Shown here: piece after piece, positions 17,312 through 26,269 of the stretch
Layout: each line of letters opens with the position of its first letter
Numbering within the stretch: position 1 is the first letter of the stretch
From: CAVVYA01 sp963752345
GTDB taxonomy: Bacteria > Pseudomonadota > Alphaproteobacteria > SMXQ01
Assembly (NCBI GenBank): GCA_963752345.1
Contig: CAVVYA010000006.1
Location: 62,001 to 126,000 of the forward strand
Direction of reading: 5' to 3'
Length of the DNA: 64,000 bases
Notes under the pieces: model-generated
The model's database searches: none
Seen by the model: only the letters and a program-made list of their open reading frames with translations
What the model was told of the DNA's origin: nothing
Made by a program: the position numbers and the translations under genes

Positions 17312-18481
17312 TTACAAGCGCGCGGACGCGCAGACGCTGTTGCCGTGGGCCATCAGGTCCTCGACCTGGTGGGCCGGCATGGGGCGCGCGATGTAGAAGC
17401 CCTGGCCGAATTCGCAACCGCCCTCCCTCAGCGCTTCGAAGGCTTCTGCCGTCTCGATTCCTTCGGCGACGCATGAGATGCCGAGATTTTTGCTCATGCC
17501 GATGATGGTCGCCACGATGATGGCGCTGTCCGCCGCTTCGACCATCGATGCGACGAAGGATTTGTCGATCTTGAGTTCGGAGAAAGGCAACCGCTGAAGT
17601 TGCACGAGCGATGAATAGCCGGTGCCGAAATCGTCGATGGAAAGCCTAAATCCCTTTATGCGAAAGCGGGTAGCGACATCCATCATCAAGGCCGGATCCT
17701 GCATCGTCGCGGTTTCCGTGAGTTCGACGGTGATCTGCGACGGATCGACGCCTTCGGACTGGCACAATTCCTCGAGTCCGTCGGGCAGGTCATAGCCGGC
17801 GATATCCACCGCGGAGATATTGATGGCGATGCCGAGATGGAGATCTTGCCGTTTCCATTTTCCGCACTGACGCACAGCCGCCTTCATGACCCAACGGGTC
17901 AGGTCGTGGATGACACCCGATTGCTCGGCCACTGGCACGAAGAGACCAGGCATCACCAAGCCGCGTTCGGGGTGCTGCCAGCGGACCAGCGCTTCGACGC
18001 CCAGGATTCTGTCGGTCTTCAGGTCTATTTGCGGCTGGTAATGGAGCACCAACTCGTCGCGTGTGATCGCTTCGGCCAGCGCGGCGGGCGTGATCGCGTC
18101 GTCCCTCGGCTTGATCTTGTGCAGCGCGCTGCGCAGGTCGGCCAGCCGGATCGGCTTTGGCATCACTCCGGCCATCTTCAGGCCACGCTCGCGGCCCAGG
18201 CGCAGCGCCGCTGCCGAAATACGAATGTCGGCGCCGCTGGCGATATAGATGCTGCCCGTCGCGCCGAGGGCAGCGAGGTCGCGCAACACCACGACGCCGT
18301 CGGCACGCGGCATTTGAAGATCGAGGATGACGGAGGAGTCAGGATCGTTGCGGACTTGCTCGATGAGTTCGTCACGTTCCGTGGTCGCCGTAACCTCGAA
18401 GCCGCATTCGGTCCCGACATGCGCAATAAAGGTGCAGAAGTCCTTCTCGTCATCGAGGATGAGAAGCCGGTTCGATGTCAT
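17312..18481 (-). CDS. Response regulator with EAL c-di-GMP phosphodiesterase domain
   Basis: A 389-residue cytoplasmic protein. The start at 18481 begins MTSNRLLILDDEKDF and overlaps the stop of the upstream receiver gene as ATGA; a longer start exists but lies inside that gene. Residues 1-125 are a receiver domain with acidic pocket (LDDEKD), phosphorylated aspartate in VILDLQMPRADG, and KP at its end (VMPKPI). From about 150 an EAL domain follows: GVEALVRWQHP, AINISAVDI, VELTETATM, IDDFGTGYSS, LKIDKSFV, AEGIETAEAFEAL, GQGFYIARPM. All catalytic motifs look intact, so it should hydrolyse c-di-GMP. A histidine kinase partner is not in the window. Confidence 0.9.
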   Translation of the reverse strand: MTSNRLLILDDEKDFCTFIAHVGTECGFEVTATTERDELIEQVRNDPDSSVILDLQMPRADGVVVLRDLAALGATGSIYIASGADIRISAAALRLGRERGLKMAGVMPKPIRLADLRSALHKIKPRDDAITPAALAEAITRDELVLHYQPQIDLKTDRILGVEALVRWQHPERGLVMPGLFVPVAEQSGVIHDLTRWVMKAAVRQCGKWKRQDLHLGIAINISAVDIAGYDLPDGLEELCQSEGVDPSQITVELTETATMQDPALMMDVATRFRIKGFRLSIDDFGTGYSSLVQLQRLPFSELKIDKSFVASMVEAADSAIIVATIIGMSKNLGISCVAEGIETAEAFEALREGGCEFGQGFYIARPMPAHQVEDLMAHGNSVCASARL

Positions 18482-18882
18482 GACGCGAGTCCTTGCAAGG
18501 CTTCGTGCAATTTCCGGGCGAGTTCCTGGCTGCGATAAGGCTTTTTCAGCAACATGCCGGGCTGCGGGCATCCGCCGCCGCGAATGTCGGGAAAGCCCGA
18601 GGTGAAAAGAATCTTCAGGCCGGGCCGCAACGCCTTGGCCTGTTCGGCGAGGTCCGGCCCGGACAGGCCGCCCGGCATCACCACGTCGGTGAACAGCAAA
18701 TCGACGTGCTGGGAGGAATGCAGGATGGCGAGAACATCGGCCGGATCGAGCGCCTCGATGACGGCGTAGCCGAAGCGGCGCAACTGATGGACGGCGAGGG
18801 CGCGGATCTCGTTATCGTCCTCGACGATCAGCACGGTTTCGCCGTGCCCCATGGGAGGGGGGGCGGCGTTGCGATTCTCCAT
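18478..18882 (-). CDS. Single-domain response regulator (CheY-like receiver)
   Basis: A 134-residue receiver-only protein. The acidic pair is in TVLIVEDDNEIRAL, the phosphoacceptor aspartate in DLLFTDVVMPGGLSG, the conserved serine/threonine region in ILFTSGFPD, and the lysine in LLKKPYRSQEL. No output domain is present. This divergent receiver type is usual in hybrid-kinase-linked regulators of Alphaproteobacteria. It overlaps the REC-EAL gene by four bases, so a phosphorelay shared between the two is likely. A kinase gene is not seen. Confidence 0.88.
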   Translation of the reverse strand: MENRNAAPPPMGHGETVLIVEDDNEIRALAVHQLRRFGYAVIEALDPADVLAILHSSQHVDLLFTDVVMPGGLSGPDLAEQAKALRPGLKILFTSGFPDIRGGGCPQPGMLLKKPYRSQELARKLHEALQGLAS

Positions 18883-19111
18883 CTCAATCCTTCACGCGCA
18901 TGCGGCGGGTTTCGTCCGCGGCCTCGGTGTTGTCCGTGGCCGCCAGCTTGGTTGCATGGCGGGCCGCGAGACCGGGCCGCGTATCGGTTCCCTGCAGTTT
19001 TGAATAAAATGGTTAATAATTCTTGAGCGCGCCCGTCCCGCGAACACGATGCAATCATTTTTGCAGGAGGATCAAAGAAACGCCAACGCGGATCAGCGCG
19101 GCCGGCGTGAA

Positions 19112-19295
19112 GGTGGTCGACCTGCGGTCGACGTATCGAGTGGCTTTCTCGATCCCGGCGGAAACGCCCTTGGCCGCCCGGTGGGTGCGGCAATCGACCG
19201 GCGCGCTGCGCTGCTGGTCGCCGACGACGTCGGCAAACGTCATCTCGCGCGTCACGCCTACCGGCGCCGGCCGGGTGGGGAGCGATGCACCATGA
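19112..19295 (+). pseudogene. C-terminal remnant of a PQQ-dependent sugar (sorbosone-type) dehydrogenase
   Basis: Translation gives SSGFLDPGGNALGRPVGAAI, then DRRAALLVADDVG, then after a +1 shift NVISRVTPTGAG, ending at the TGA at 19293-19295. This matches the last blade of L-sorbosone dehydrogenase-like propellers (GRPVGVAVDxxGALLVADDVGNxIWRV), with the usual W replaced by S. The upstream part of the gene is absent, so it is a decayed or deleted gene end. The start given is where homology begins, not a real start codon. Confidence 0.5.
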
Positions 19296-19515
19296 CCGTC
19301 CGGCAATTGGTCAATCGGTGACGCGCCGTGCCAGGAGCGGCGTTAAGAACTCACGCGCAGACCGCCTAGGCAGGCGATCGGAGGAGAATCTTCCACGATC
19401 GAACGCGGAGAAATGCGTCACTGCGCAAGCTATGCGGCGACGACCCCGTTAGATTTTTCGCTGCCGAGATTCGGTGCCACATATCTTGTGCTGGCCCCGG
19501 ACAATGCGATTTTTC

Positions 19516-19535
19516 AGAAATCGGAATGGATTTCT
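19516..19535. promoter_or_regulatory. Palindrome upstream of amidohydrolase operon
   Basis: AGAAATC (19516-19522), six-base spacer, GATTTCT (19529-19535): a 7-bp-arm inverted repeat in an AT-rich patch, 100 bases before the ATG at 19635. Its position and symmetry fit a regulator dimer site for the amidohydrolase-GMC-TTT unit. It does not match the palindrome shared by 54711 and 59486. Confidence 0.4.
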
Positions 19536-19634
19536 AAATTCGTTGGACGGCGCCGGGCCGGATGGCCCATAATTCCGGCCCACGCAACGCTCCGTTGAGA
19601 GCGGATTCTGCAATAAGAAACCGGGAGAATACGG

Positions 19635-20693
19635 ATGCCGACGATCGACGCCGATGCTCATGTTCTCGAATCGACCAGGACATGGTCGTATATGCGGGAG
19701 CACGAGCAGCAGTTCCGGCCGCAAATCTTCGTACCGTTGGATGAATCTGGCGAGCGGCGCAACCAGAGCAAGGAGTTCTGGGTGATCGATGGCAAACTCC
19801 AGCATAAGAGCAACGTGGGCAACAATGTGCCTGCGGCCGCGCGGGACTTGACGGATATCCGCAAGCGGCTGACCCATATGGACGAGGTCGGCATCGATTT
19901 GCAGGTGCTGTTTCCGACCCTGTTTCTGCGCCCGCTGACCATAGAGCACGATGTGGAATTCGCGCTCATCCGCAGCTACAACCGCTGGCTCGCCGACATC
20001 TGGTCGCAGTCGGACGAGCGCCTCGGCTGGGTTGCCATGCCGCCGCTGCTTTCCCTCGTCGACCCGGGCAAAGTGCGTGCGGAATTGGAGTTCTGCAAGG
20101 AAAACGGGGCATGCGGAATCTTCCTGCGCGGCTTCGAATGCGAGCGCCCGCTGACTCACCGCTACTTCTATCCGCTGTACGAAATGGCCGAGGAGCTCGA
20201 TCTCGCGCTGACCTTGCACGCGGGTATCAACAGTTTTGCCATCCACGACATCCTGCCGCATGAATCCTCGCTGGTCTTGTTCCGCTTCCCGGTGATCGGC
20301 GCCTTCAGCGGACTTCTCGAGAACGAAATCCCCAAGCGCTTTCCCAAGACGCGGTGGGGCTTCATCGAGGCAAGTGCCCAGTGGGTGCCCTATATCATGC
20401 GCGAGGTGAAAATCCGTCTCGCGCGCAAGGGACAGCGGATGCCCGATACCCTGCTGAGCGACAGCAACTTCTTTGTCACCACGCAAAAAACCGATGACCT
20501 CAACTGGCTGCTCAACGAGATCGGCGACGACAATCTGATCATCGGCACCGATTACGGCCACAAGGACACCGCAGCCGAGGTCGAGGCGCTCAAGCGCCTG
20601 GCAGAGGACGGCGATTTGCCTGGCGGCACCGTGAATAAGATCCTGCGGGAAAACCCCGGCAAGCTATACGCGCTCACTGACTCGGCGCGCTAG
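19635..20693 (+). CDS. Amidohydrolase-family protein (COG2159)
   Basis: A 352-residue TIM-barrel metal enzyme with CGGGAG before its ATG. The metal pair is the variant MPTIDADAHVLEST. Later motifs are LTLHAGINSFAIHD (metal histidine), WGFIEASAQWVPYIM and the catalytic aspartate in LIIGTDYGHKDTAAEV. A basic-acidic insert near residue 40-60 (SGERRNQSKEFWVI) is unusual. It is closer to 2-hydroxy-aromatic decarboxylase/hydrolase relatives than to LigJ, but the substrate is unknown. It is first in an apparent operon with the GMC oxidoreductase (12 bases on) and a TTT binding protein. Confidence 0.82.
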   Translation: MPTIDADAHVLESTRTWSYMREHEQQFRPQIFVPLDESGERRNQSKEFWVIDGKLQHKSNVGNNVPAAARDLTDIRKRLTHMDEVGIDLQVLFPTLFLRPLTIEHDVEFALIRSYNRWLADIWSQSDERLGWVAMPPLLSLVDPGKVRAELEFCKENGACGIFLRGFECERPLTHRYFYPLYEMAEELDLALTLHAGINSFAIHDILPHESSLVLFRFPVIGAFSGLLENEIPKRFPKTRWGFIEASAQWVPYIMREVKIRLARKGQRMPDTLLSDSNFFVTTQKTDDLNWLLNEIGDDNLIIGTDYGHKDTAAEVEALKRLAEDGDLPGGTVNKILRENPGKLYALTDSAR

Positions 20694-20705
20694 ACCGGCA
20701 ACGCC

Positions 20706-22367
20706 ATGAGCGCAGCCAGGACATATGACTACGTCGTCGTCGGCGCCGGCTCAGCGGGCTGCGTTCTCGCAAATCGGTTGAGCGAGGATCCGGCGGTGCG
20801 GGTCTTGCTGCTCGAAGCTGGCGGCACGGACAGCGATCCGCTCATCCACATCCCGCTCGGCATCGGCAAGCTCAACGAGCACCAACTGCACGACTGGGGC
20901 TATCGCTGCGAGCCTGTCCCGGGGCTCGACAACCGGCGGGTGAAGTCGACCCGTGGCAAGGTGCTGGGCGGCTCGTCTTCGATCAATGTCATGGCGTTCA
21001 CCCGGGGGCATCCGGGCGACTACGACCGCTGGGCCGCGAGCGGCGCCGCGGGTTGGTCCTTCGCGGAGGTTCTGCCCTACTTCAAGCGAATCGAAAGCTG
21101 GGAGGGCGGCGCCACGGAATGGCGCGGCGGCTCCGGCCCGGTTGGGGTGCAATGGGCGAAAACAAGCGACCCGCTCTACGATGCCTGGATTGAGGCCGGC
21201 CGAGCCGCAGGCTTCGGCTTCACCGAGGATTACAACGGCGCGCAGCCCGAAGGTTTCGGGCGCAGCCAATACTCGATCCGCAACGGCCGGCGATCGTCTG
21301 CCGCCGCCGCCTATCTCCGGCCCGCGCTCGGCCGGCGCAACCTTGTCGTAGAAACAGGAGCGCATGCCACCCGCGTGGTCATGGCAGGCAGCCGCGCCAC
21401 CGGAGTCGAATATGTGCGCGGCCGCGAGATTCGACGGGTCGGCGCCGATTGCGAGGTGATCCTGTCCGGCGGCGTATTCAACACGCCTCATCTTCTCATG
21501 CTGTCCGGCATCGGGCGGGCGGATCACCTGCGTCAGTTCGACATCGCACCGGTCGCCGACTTGCCCGTGGGCAAAAATCTCCAGGACCATCTGGTCGTAT
21601 CTGCCTTCTGGACGCGGCTGCAACCGAGCGCATTCCATGGCCAGATGCGGCTCGACCGCATTGCGGTGGCGATGGTGCGCGCGTATTTGCTCGGTAGCGG
21701 CCCGGCGACTGTGCTGCCCGGTGGGCTGCACGCCTTCGTCAAGACGCGCGCGGGGCTGCGGGTGCCCGATATTGAATTCATGTTTCGCGGCGCGCCGGCG
21801 AAGGCGAACCCCTGGTTTCCCGGACTGCGCGCGCCCTACACGGACGGCTACGGCATCCGCGCGGCGCTGTTGCATCCGCAGAGCCGCGGCGAGTTGTTGC
21901 TGCGGTCGCGCGATCCACGGGATCCCGTCCGCATTTTCTACAACTTCCTGTCGGAGGCCGCCGACCTGGCAAACCTGCGAGAAGGCTTCAAGCGGGCGCG
22001 CGACACCGGCAACCGGCGGCCGCTCGATGTGTTTCGCGGCGACGAGGTGTCGCCCGGTCCCGCGGTGCGCAGCGACGCGGAGATCGATGCCTGGATCCGC
22101 CGGACCGCGCAGACCGTGTCCCATGCCTGCGCCACTTGCCCCATGGGCACCGGCGAGCGGGCGGTGCTGGAGTCCGACCTGAAGGTTCGGGGCGTCGAGC
22201 GTTTGCGCGTGGTGGACGCTTCGGCGATGCCGGACCTTATTTCAGCCCATACCAATGCTTGCGTTATGATGATGGCGGAACGGGCCGCGGACATGATCAA
22301 GGGGCTTCCGCCGCTCGCCGCGGCGACGATGACGGCGCGCAGCGAACAACCGCTCGTGCCGGCGTGA
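20706..22367 (+). CDS. GMC-family FAD oxidoreductase (choline/alcohol dehydrogenase-like)
   Basis: A 553-residue soluble flavoprotein, normal for the family. The FAD-binding motif YVVVGAGSAGCVLANRLSED leads, followed by the second signature GKVLGGSSSINVMAFTRG. The substrate region contains LSGGVFNTPHLLMLSGIG. The active-site histidine lies in TVSHACATCPMGTG, where relatives have YHPxGTCxMG, and the last motif is SAHTNACVMMMAERAADM. It would oxidise an alcohol, probably an aliphatic or aromatic side chain, with FAD. It lies between an amidohydrolase and a TTT binding protein, 25 bases apart from the latter, which suggests uptake and oxidation of one substrate. Confidence 0.87.
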   Translation: MSAARTYDYVVVGAGSAGCVLANRLSEDPAVRVLLLEAGGTDSDPLIHIPLGIGKLNEHQLHDWGYRCEPVPGLDNRRVKSTRGKVLGGSSSINVMAFTRGHPGDYDRWAASGAAGWSFAEVLPYFKRIESWEGGATEWRGGSGPVGVQWAKTSDPLYDAWIEAGRAAGFGFTEDYNGAQPEGFGRSQYSIRNGRRSSAAAAYLRPALGRRNLVVETGAHATRVVMAGSRATGVEYVRGREIRRVGADCEVILSGGVFNTPHLLMLSGIGRADHLRQFDIAPVADLPVGKNLQDHLVVSAFWTRLQPSAFHGQMRLDRIAVAMVRAYLLGSGPATVLPGGLHAFVKTRAGLRVPDIEFMFRGAPAKANPWFPGLRAPYTDGYGIRAALLHPQSRGELLLRSRDPRDPVRIFYNFLSEAADLANLREGFKRARDTGNRRPLDVFRGDEVSPGPAVRSDAEIDAWIRRTAQTVSHACATCPMGTGERAVLESDLKVRGVERLRVVDASAMPDLISAHTNACVMMMAERAADMIKGLPPLAAATMTARSEQPLVPA

Positions 22368-22392
22368 AAACACAAGAGATGGGAGAGAGGGT

Positions 22393-23427
22393 ATGACACG
22401 TCCGATTTTCAGCGCGGTGCTCGGTGCCGCCGTAGCGGTGACGATGGCCGCCGAGGCGAGCGCCCAGTCGGCCGATAAATTCTACGAGGGCCGTCAGGTC
22501 CGGCTCATCGTCGGCACCGGGGCCGGTGGCGGCTACGACACCTATGCGCGGCTGGTGGCCCGCCACATGCCGAAATTCATCCCCGGCGAGCCCACCTTCG
22601 TGGTGCAGAACATGCCGGGTGCCTCCGGCGTCAAGTCGGTGAACTATCTTTACTCGGCGGCGCCGAAGGATGGCTCGGTGATTGCCACGTTCAACAATGC
22701 TATGCCGTTCTATCAGATGATGGGCGGCGAGAGCGGCATCCAGTTCGACACCAAGGATCTGTCATGGATCGGTAGCGCCAGCCAGGCGGTCGTGGTGCTT
22801 GTGGTGTGGCACACGACCGGCATCAAGACGATCGCCGACGCAAAAAAGATTCCCGCCGCGATCGGCGCGACCGGCGCTGGCGGTACCATGGCGACTTATC
22901 CCGCGCTGCTGAACGCGACCGTGGGGACCAAGTTCAAGATCGTCACCGGCTACGAGGGTGGCAACTCCGTCAATCTCGCCATGGAGCGCGGCGAAGTGCA
23001 GGGACGCGGCGCCAATCCATGGGAATCCTATAAGGCGACCAATCCGGACTGGATCCAGAACGGCTACATCGTGCCGCTCGTCCAAGTCGGCAGCAAGAAG
23101 GACGCCGACCTGCCCAATGTGCCGCTCCTGACCGATCTGGCCGAGAATGACGAGCAGCGCGAAATCTTCCGATTCGTCACCGCCAACACCGCGTTCGAGC
23201 GTCCCTATGCCGGTCCGCCCGGCATGCCGGCAGAGCGGTTGGCAATTCTGCGCCACGCGTTCGACAAGACGATGCAGGATCCTGCCGTCCGCGAAACCGC
23301 GACGAAGCAGAACATGGATCTCGACCCGCTGACCGGCGAGGCCCTGGCCGCGCTTGTCCGCGGTATCGTGGAGACGCCGGCCGATGTGGTGGCGAAGGTC
23401 AAGGCGGCGATGACCGTGAAGCCCTGA
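22393..23427 (+). CDS. Tripartite tricarboxylate transporter (TTT) substrate-binding protein
   Basis: A 344-residue periplasmic TctC/Bug-type protein. GGGAGAGAGGG precedes the ATG, and the signal peptide ends near EASAQ. The mature start has FYEGRQVRLIVGTGAGGGYD, the glycine-rich carboxylate-binding loop. Later come MPGASGVKSVNYLYSAAPKDG and LAMERGEVQGRGANPWESYK. It would hand a carboxylate to TctA/TctB, which are encoded 24 kb away here. It belongs to the same subgroup as 31765 (both have the GGNxVNLAMERGEV motif). The gene ends the amidohydrolase-GMC operon. Confidence 0.88.
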   Translation: MTRPIFSAVLGAAVAVTMAAEASAQSADKFYEGRQVRLIVGTGAGGGYDTYARLVARHMPKFIPGEPTFVVQNMPGASGVKSVNYLYSAAPKDGSVIATFNNAMPFYQMMGGESGIQFDTKDLSWIGSASQAVVVLVVWHTTGIKTIADAKKIPAAIGATGAGGTMATYPALLNATVGTKFKIVTGYEGGNSVNLAMERGEVQGRGANPWESYKATNPDWIQNGYIVPLVQVGSKKDADLPNVPLLTDLAENDEQREIFRFVTANTAFERPYAGPPGMPAERLAILRHAFDKTMQDPAVRETATKQNMDLDPLTGEALAALVRGIVETPADVVAKVKAAMTVKP

Positions 23428-23673
23428 AGCGCCGCGCAAAGGTCTGCCGGCTAACGGCGAAGCGGCTGCTTCCGGGTCCGGTCGGGCAATGGCGAGTCGG
23501 ATTGTCTTGGCCGATTTCGCCATGCCGGCGCCGCGGATGGTCCTGAAAGATTAGTTATGGAACCATTTCCGCGAAAGCTCTCTTTCTCAAAAGCGGGCTT
23601 ATCGCTCCGCCGCGTCGGCCTATAATCCTGGCAAAACAGGCGCCGCATAGGCGCGCCGTCAGGGAGACTGCCG

Positions 23674-24925
23674 ATGACCTTGGCTTACGGCGAACCGACC
23701 GAGGCTCAGACACTCTACCCCTATCCGCGTTTCTCGCTGCGCGAGCGGGACAGGCGCTGGAAAGCCGTGCGCGCCAAAATGGCGGCGGCCGCCGTCGACG
23801 TCATCGTCTGCCCGAACAACACCGGCAACTCGACGGATTTTCAGGCCAACTCGCGCTATCTCAGCCATGTCGGCGGCGGCGGCGACGCGGATATCGCGGT
23901 CGTCTTTCCGCTGCAGGGCGACATCACCGCCATCGCCACCTCCGCCGCGCCGCGCTGGCCGACGGTGCAGGACTGGACCGCCGATGTGCGCGAGGCGCGC
24001 CGCAATTACGGCAAGGTCACTGTCGAGCGCCTGAAGGAGCTCGGCATCGAGCGCGGCCGCATCGGCATCGCCGGTCTCGGCAAGGATGCCGGCACGCGCA
24101 CCCCGGAGGGCACGGTCGGGCATCAATTCTATCAGCAGATCCGCGACGCCTTTCCGCGTGCCGACCTGGTCGACGCCACCCAACTGCTCGCCGAGGTGCG
24201 TTATGTCAAAAGCGCCGAGGAGATCGCGGCGCTGCAGACCTCCATGGACATCATCGAGCAGGGCATCGCCGCCAAGATCGCCGCGGCGCGCCCGGGCGCC
24301 GTCGATTGGGAAGTCTGGGCGGCGGCCCAGGAGGCCATGATGCGCGGCGGCTCGGAAATGCCGGTGCATTGCAACTGGCTGTCGGGCCCCAATCCGGTGC
24401 GTACCCTGACCCGCCCGTCGCGCCGCATCCTCGAACGCGGCGATATGATCATCAACGAGCTGGAAGCATCCTGGATCGGCTACCGTTCGCAAGCGGTCCA
24501 GCCGGTCTTCGTCGGCGAAGCCAACCCTGTGCATCAGCGAGCTGATGAAGGTGCAGCGCGAGGTCTACGAGGCGATCCAGAGCAAGCTCAAGCCCGGCGT
24601 GACCGTGCGCGAGCTGGCCGAGCTGACCGACCTGGTCGGACACAAGGCGGCGCCGAAAAGCGGCCTCGCGGCGGGCGCGATTTCGCAACTCACCATGCAC
24701 GGCCGCGGCGCCGGCGACGATGGCCCGATCATCACCAGCAGCGCGCGTGATCTGGAGCAGCTTCGCGTCGCCCTGCAGGAAAATATGGCGTTCATCTACA
24801 AGCCGGCGGCGATGACTCCGGACAAGAAATATATCCTCACGTGGGGCGACACGGTCGTGGTGACGCCCGCGGGCGGCAAGCGGCTCGGCAGCCGGCCCCA
24901 TGACCTGGCGATCGCCGGGAACTAG
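23674..24925 (+). CDS. M24-fold (Xaa-Pro peptidase/creatinase-like) protein A, one frameshift
   Basis: A repaired length of about 416 residues. Frame 1 covers MTLAYGEPTEAQTLYPYPRF to EANPVH, then a +1 shift near 24535 and continuation ELMKVQREVYEAI to HDLAIAGN. CAGGGAG precedes the ATG. An N-terminal creatinase domain (residues 1-170) precedes the pita-bread domain. The five M24 metal ligands are mostly missing: INELEASWIGYRSQ replaces the DxG...D pair, the histidine of MHGRGAG remains, and YKP and WGDT replace the two glutamates. A paralogue (27208) has the same losses. It is probably not a peptidase. It heads the VOC/Rieske cluster, which it flanks with its paralogue. Confidence 0.75.
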
Positions 24926-24943
24926 GAAGAACAGAGGGACCTT

Positions 24944-25790
24944 ATGGAACAGAGCCTCGCGTTCAGCCATCTGGTGGTGGAAGTCTCCGACCTCGACCGC
25001 TCGGAAAAGTTCTATCGCGACGTCATCGGACTCGACGTGCTCGGCCGCAATCTGGTGGCCGACAACCGGCCGAATTCGCTGCTCGCCATGAACACGCGCC
25101 AGCGCGTGCTGCTGGTCGAGGTGGCCGGGGTGCCGCCTTATCCGCGTTCGGGCGGCTCGATCCACCACGGCTGGCTGCTCACGCCCGAGCAGTTCGCCCA
25201 GGCGCGCGACCGGCTCGAAGCCGCCGGCTACGCAATCCGGCATCGATCCGCGGCAGAATTTCCGCGCCGTCGGCGAATACAACATGGATATCCACGATCC
25301 CGACGGAAACCGCTTCCAGATCCAGGCCTTCGGCGAGGAGGGCACCGACATCCTGCCGTCCGGCGCCGGCACGGTGACGATCGGCAAGATCGACGACTTC
25401 GCCGTCGGCAGCGTGACGCGCAACGGCAAGGGCCGCTTCTTCCTGGTGCGCGAGGAGGCGGGTTTTCTCGCCATCTCCGTGTGGTGCACCCACAAGAATG
25501 GCGTCACCGTATGGCAGAAGGAAAGCTGGCACTTCTATTGCCCGTTTCACGGCGCGAAATTCGATCAGACCGGCTGTTATGTCGGACGCATGGGCTGCGC
25601 GCCGATGCGCCTGCACCCGGTGAACATCGACGCGGCCGGCATGGTCTCGGTCGATACCGACCGTTTCTACGCGCGCGACACCTACAATTCCGCGCAAGCC
25701 GTTCCGGCCAGGCCCGGCGCCAAGTTCCGCACCGAAGGCTTGCAGCTTCTCACCTCGAACGCTGCCGCGTCCGCGGCGATGGAGGCATGA
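24944..25790 (+). CDS. VOC domain fused to a Rieske [2Fe-2S] domain, one frameshift
   Basis: About 281 residues after repair. The first 98 codons form a vicinal oxygen chelate domain: SLAFSHLVVEVSDLDRSEKF, SIHHGWLL. A +1 shift near 25240 restores the second half YNMDIHDPDGNRFQIQAF. From about residue 130 a Rieske domain follows, with CTH (around residues 183-185), 15 residues, then CPFH, the two cysteine and two histidine ligands. The tail has no extra motif. Rieske clusters are normally found in oxygenase alpha subunits or ferredoxins, so a VOC-Rieske fusion is uncommon. It follows the M24-like protein by 18 bases and its stop overlaps the next VOC gene (ATGA). Confidence 0.8.
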
Positions 25791-26269
25791 CATGGCAGTG
25801 GTCGAAATCGCTCTCCCACAGCGGCATTTGCGTGCATGATCTCAAGCAGGCCGAGCAATTCTATTGCGACGTGCTCGGTGCCGAAGTCCACAGCAGGGTC
25901 AACTTCAAGACCCAGGACGCGCTCAAGGGGCGCTCCATCCATACCTCGCTCATGCTCGCCGACTATCTCTTCGCCATCATGCTGAGCGAGGACTGGATGA
26001 ACATCCCGCCGATGGATCAGTTGCGCGGCGAAAATCGCATACGCCACGCCTTTTGCGTGCCGCGCGGCAAGTTCAGCGAAATCGTCGCGGCGCTCAAGGC
26101 CCATGAGGTGCCGTTCGAAGGGCCGGTGACCCATCCCGACCATGGGCCGTTCGGCGAATCGGTCTATTTCCGCGACCCGACGGGAAATTTCCTCGAGGTC
26201 GTGTGGCGCCGCGACGAGGCCGTCGCCTACAACGAGGTCCAGCCGCTCGGCCACGGAGGCGCCGGTTGA
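25787..26269 (+). CDS. VOC-family protein (glyoxalase/dioxygenase-like)
   Basis: A 160-residue single VOC protein. The ATG overlaps the preceding stop (ATGA). Motifs: SHSGICVHDLKQAEQFYCDVLGAEV, with the first metal histidine replaced by serine-glycine, RHAFCVPRGKFSEIVAALKAH with a histidine, and ESVYFRDPTGNFLEVVWRR with the closing glutamate. It is homologous to extradiol dioxygenase and glyoxalase modules and could bind Fe(II) or another divalent metal. It lies between the VOC-Rieske fusion and a double-VOC protein, so these three VOC proteins may act on one substrate. Confidence 0.82.
   Translation: MTWQWSKSLSHSGICVHDLKQAEQFYCDVLGAEVHSRVNFKTQDALKGRSIHTSLMLADYLFAIMLSEDWMNIPPMDQLRGENRIRHAFCVPRGKFSEIVAALKAHEVPFEGPVTHPDHGPFGESVYFRDPTGNFLEVVWRRDEAVAYNEVQPLGHGGAG

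Larger units (their letters stand above)
18883..19634. other. Intergenic region with gene remnant and palindrome
   Basis: About 750 bases between divergent units. It contains the C-terminal remnant of a PQQ-type sugar dehydrogenase near 19.1-19.3 kb and a palindrome at 19516-19535, reported separately. An AT-rich segment at 19000-19022 could be the promoter of the receiver pair. No complete gene is visible. Confidence 0.5.

Noticed and set aside
18828..19193. Minus-strand frame upstream of the receiver gene
   Set aside because: Composition is Arg/Pro-rich, there is no ribosome site, and it overlaps the start of a clear receiver protein.
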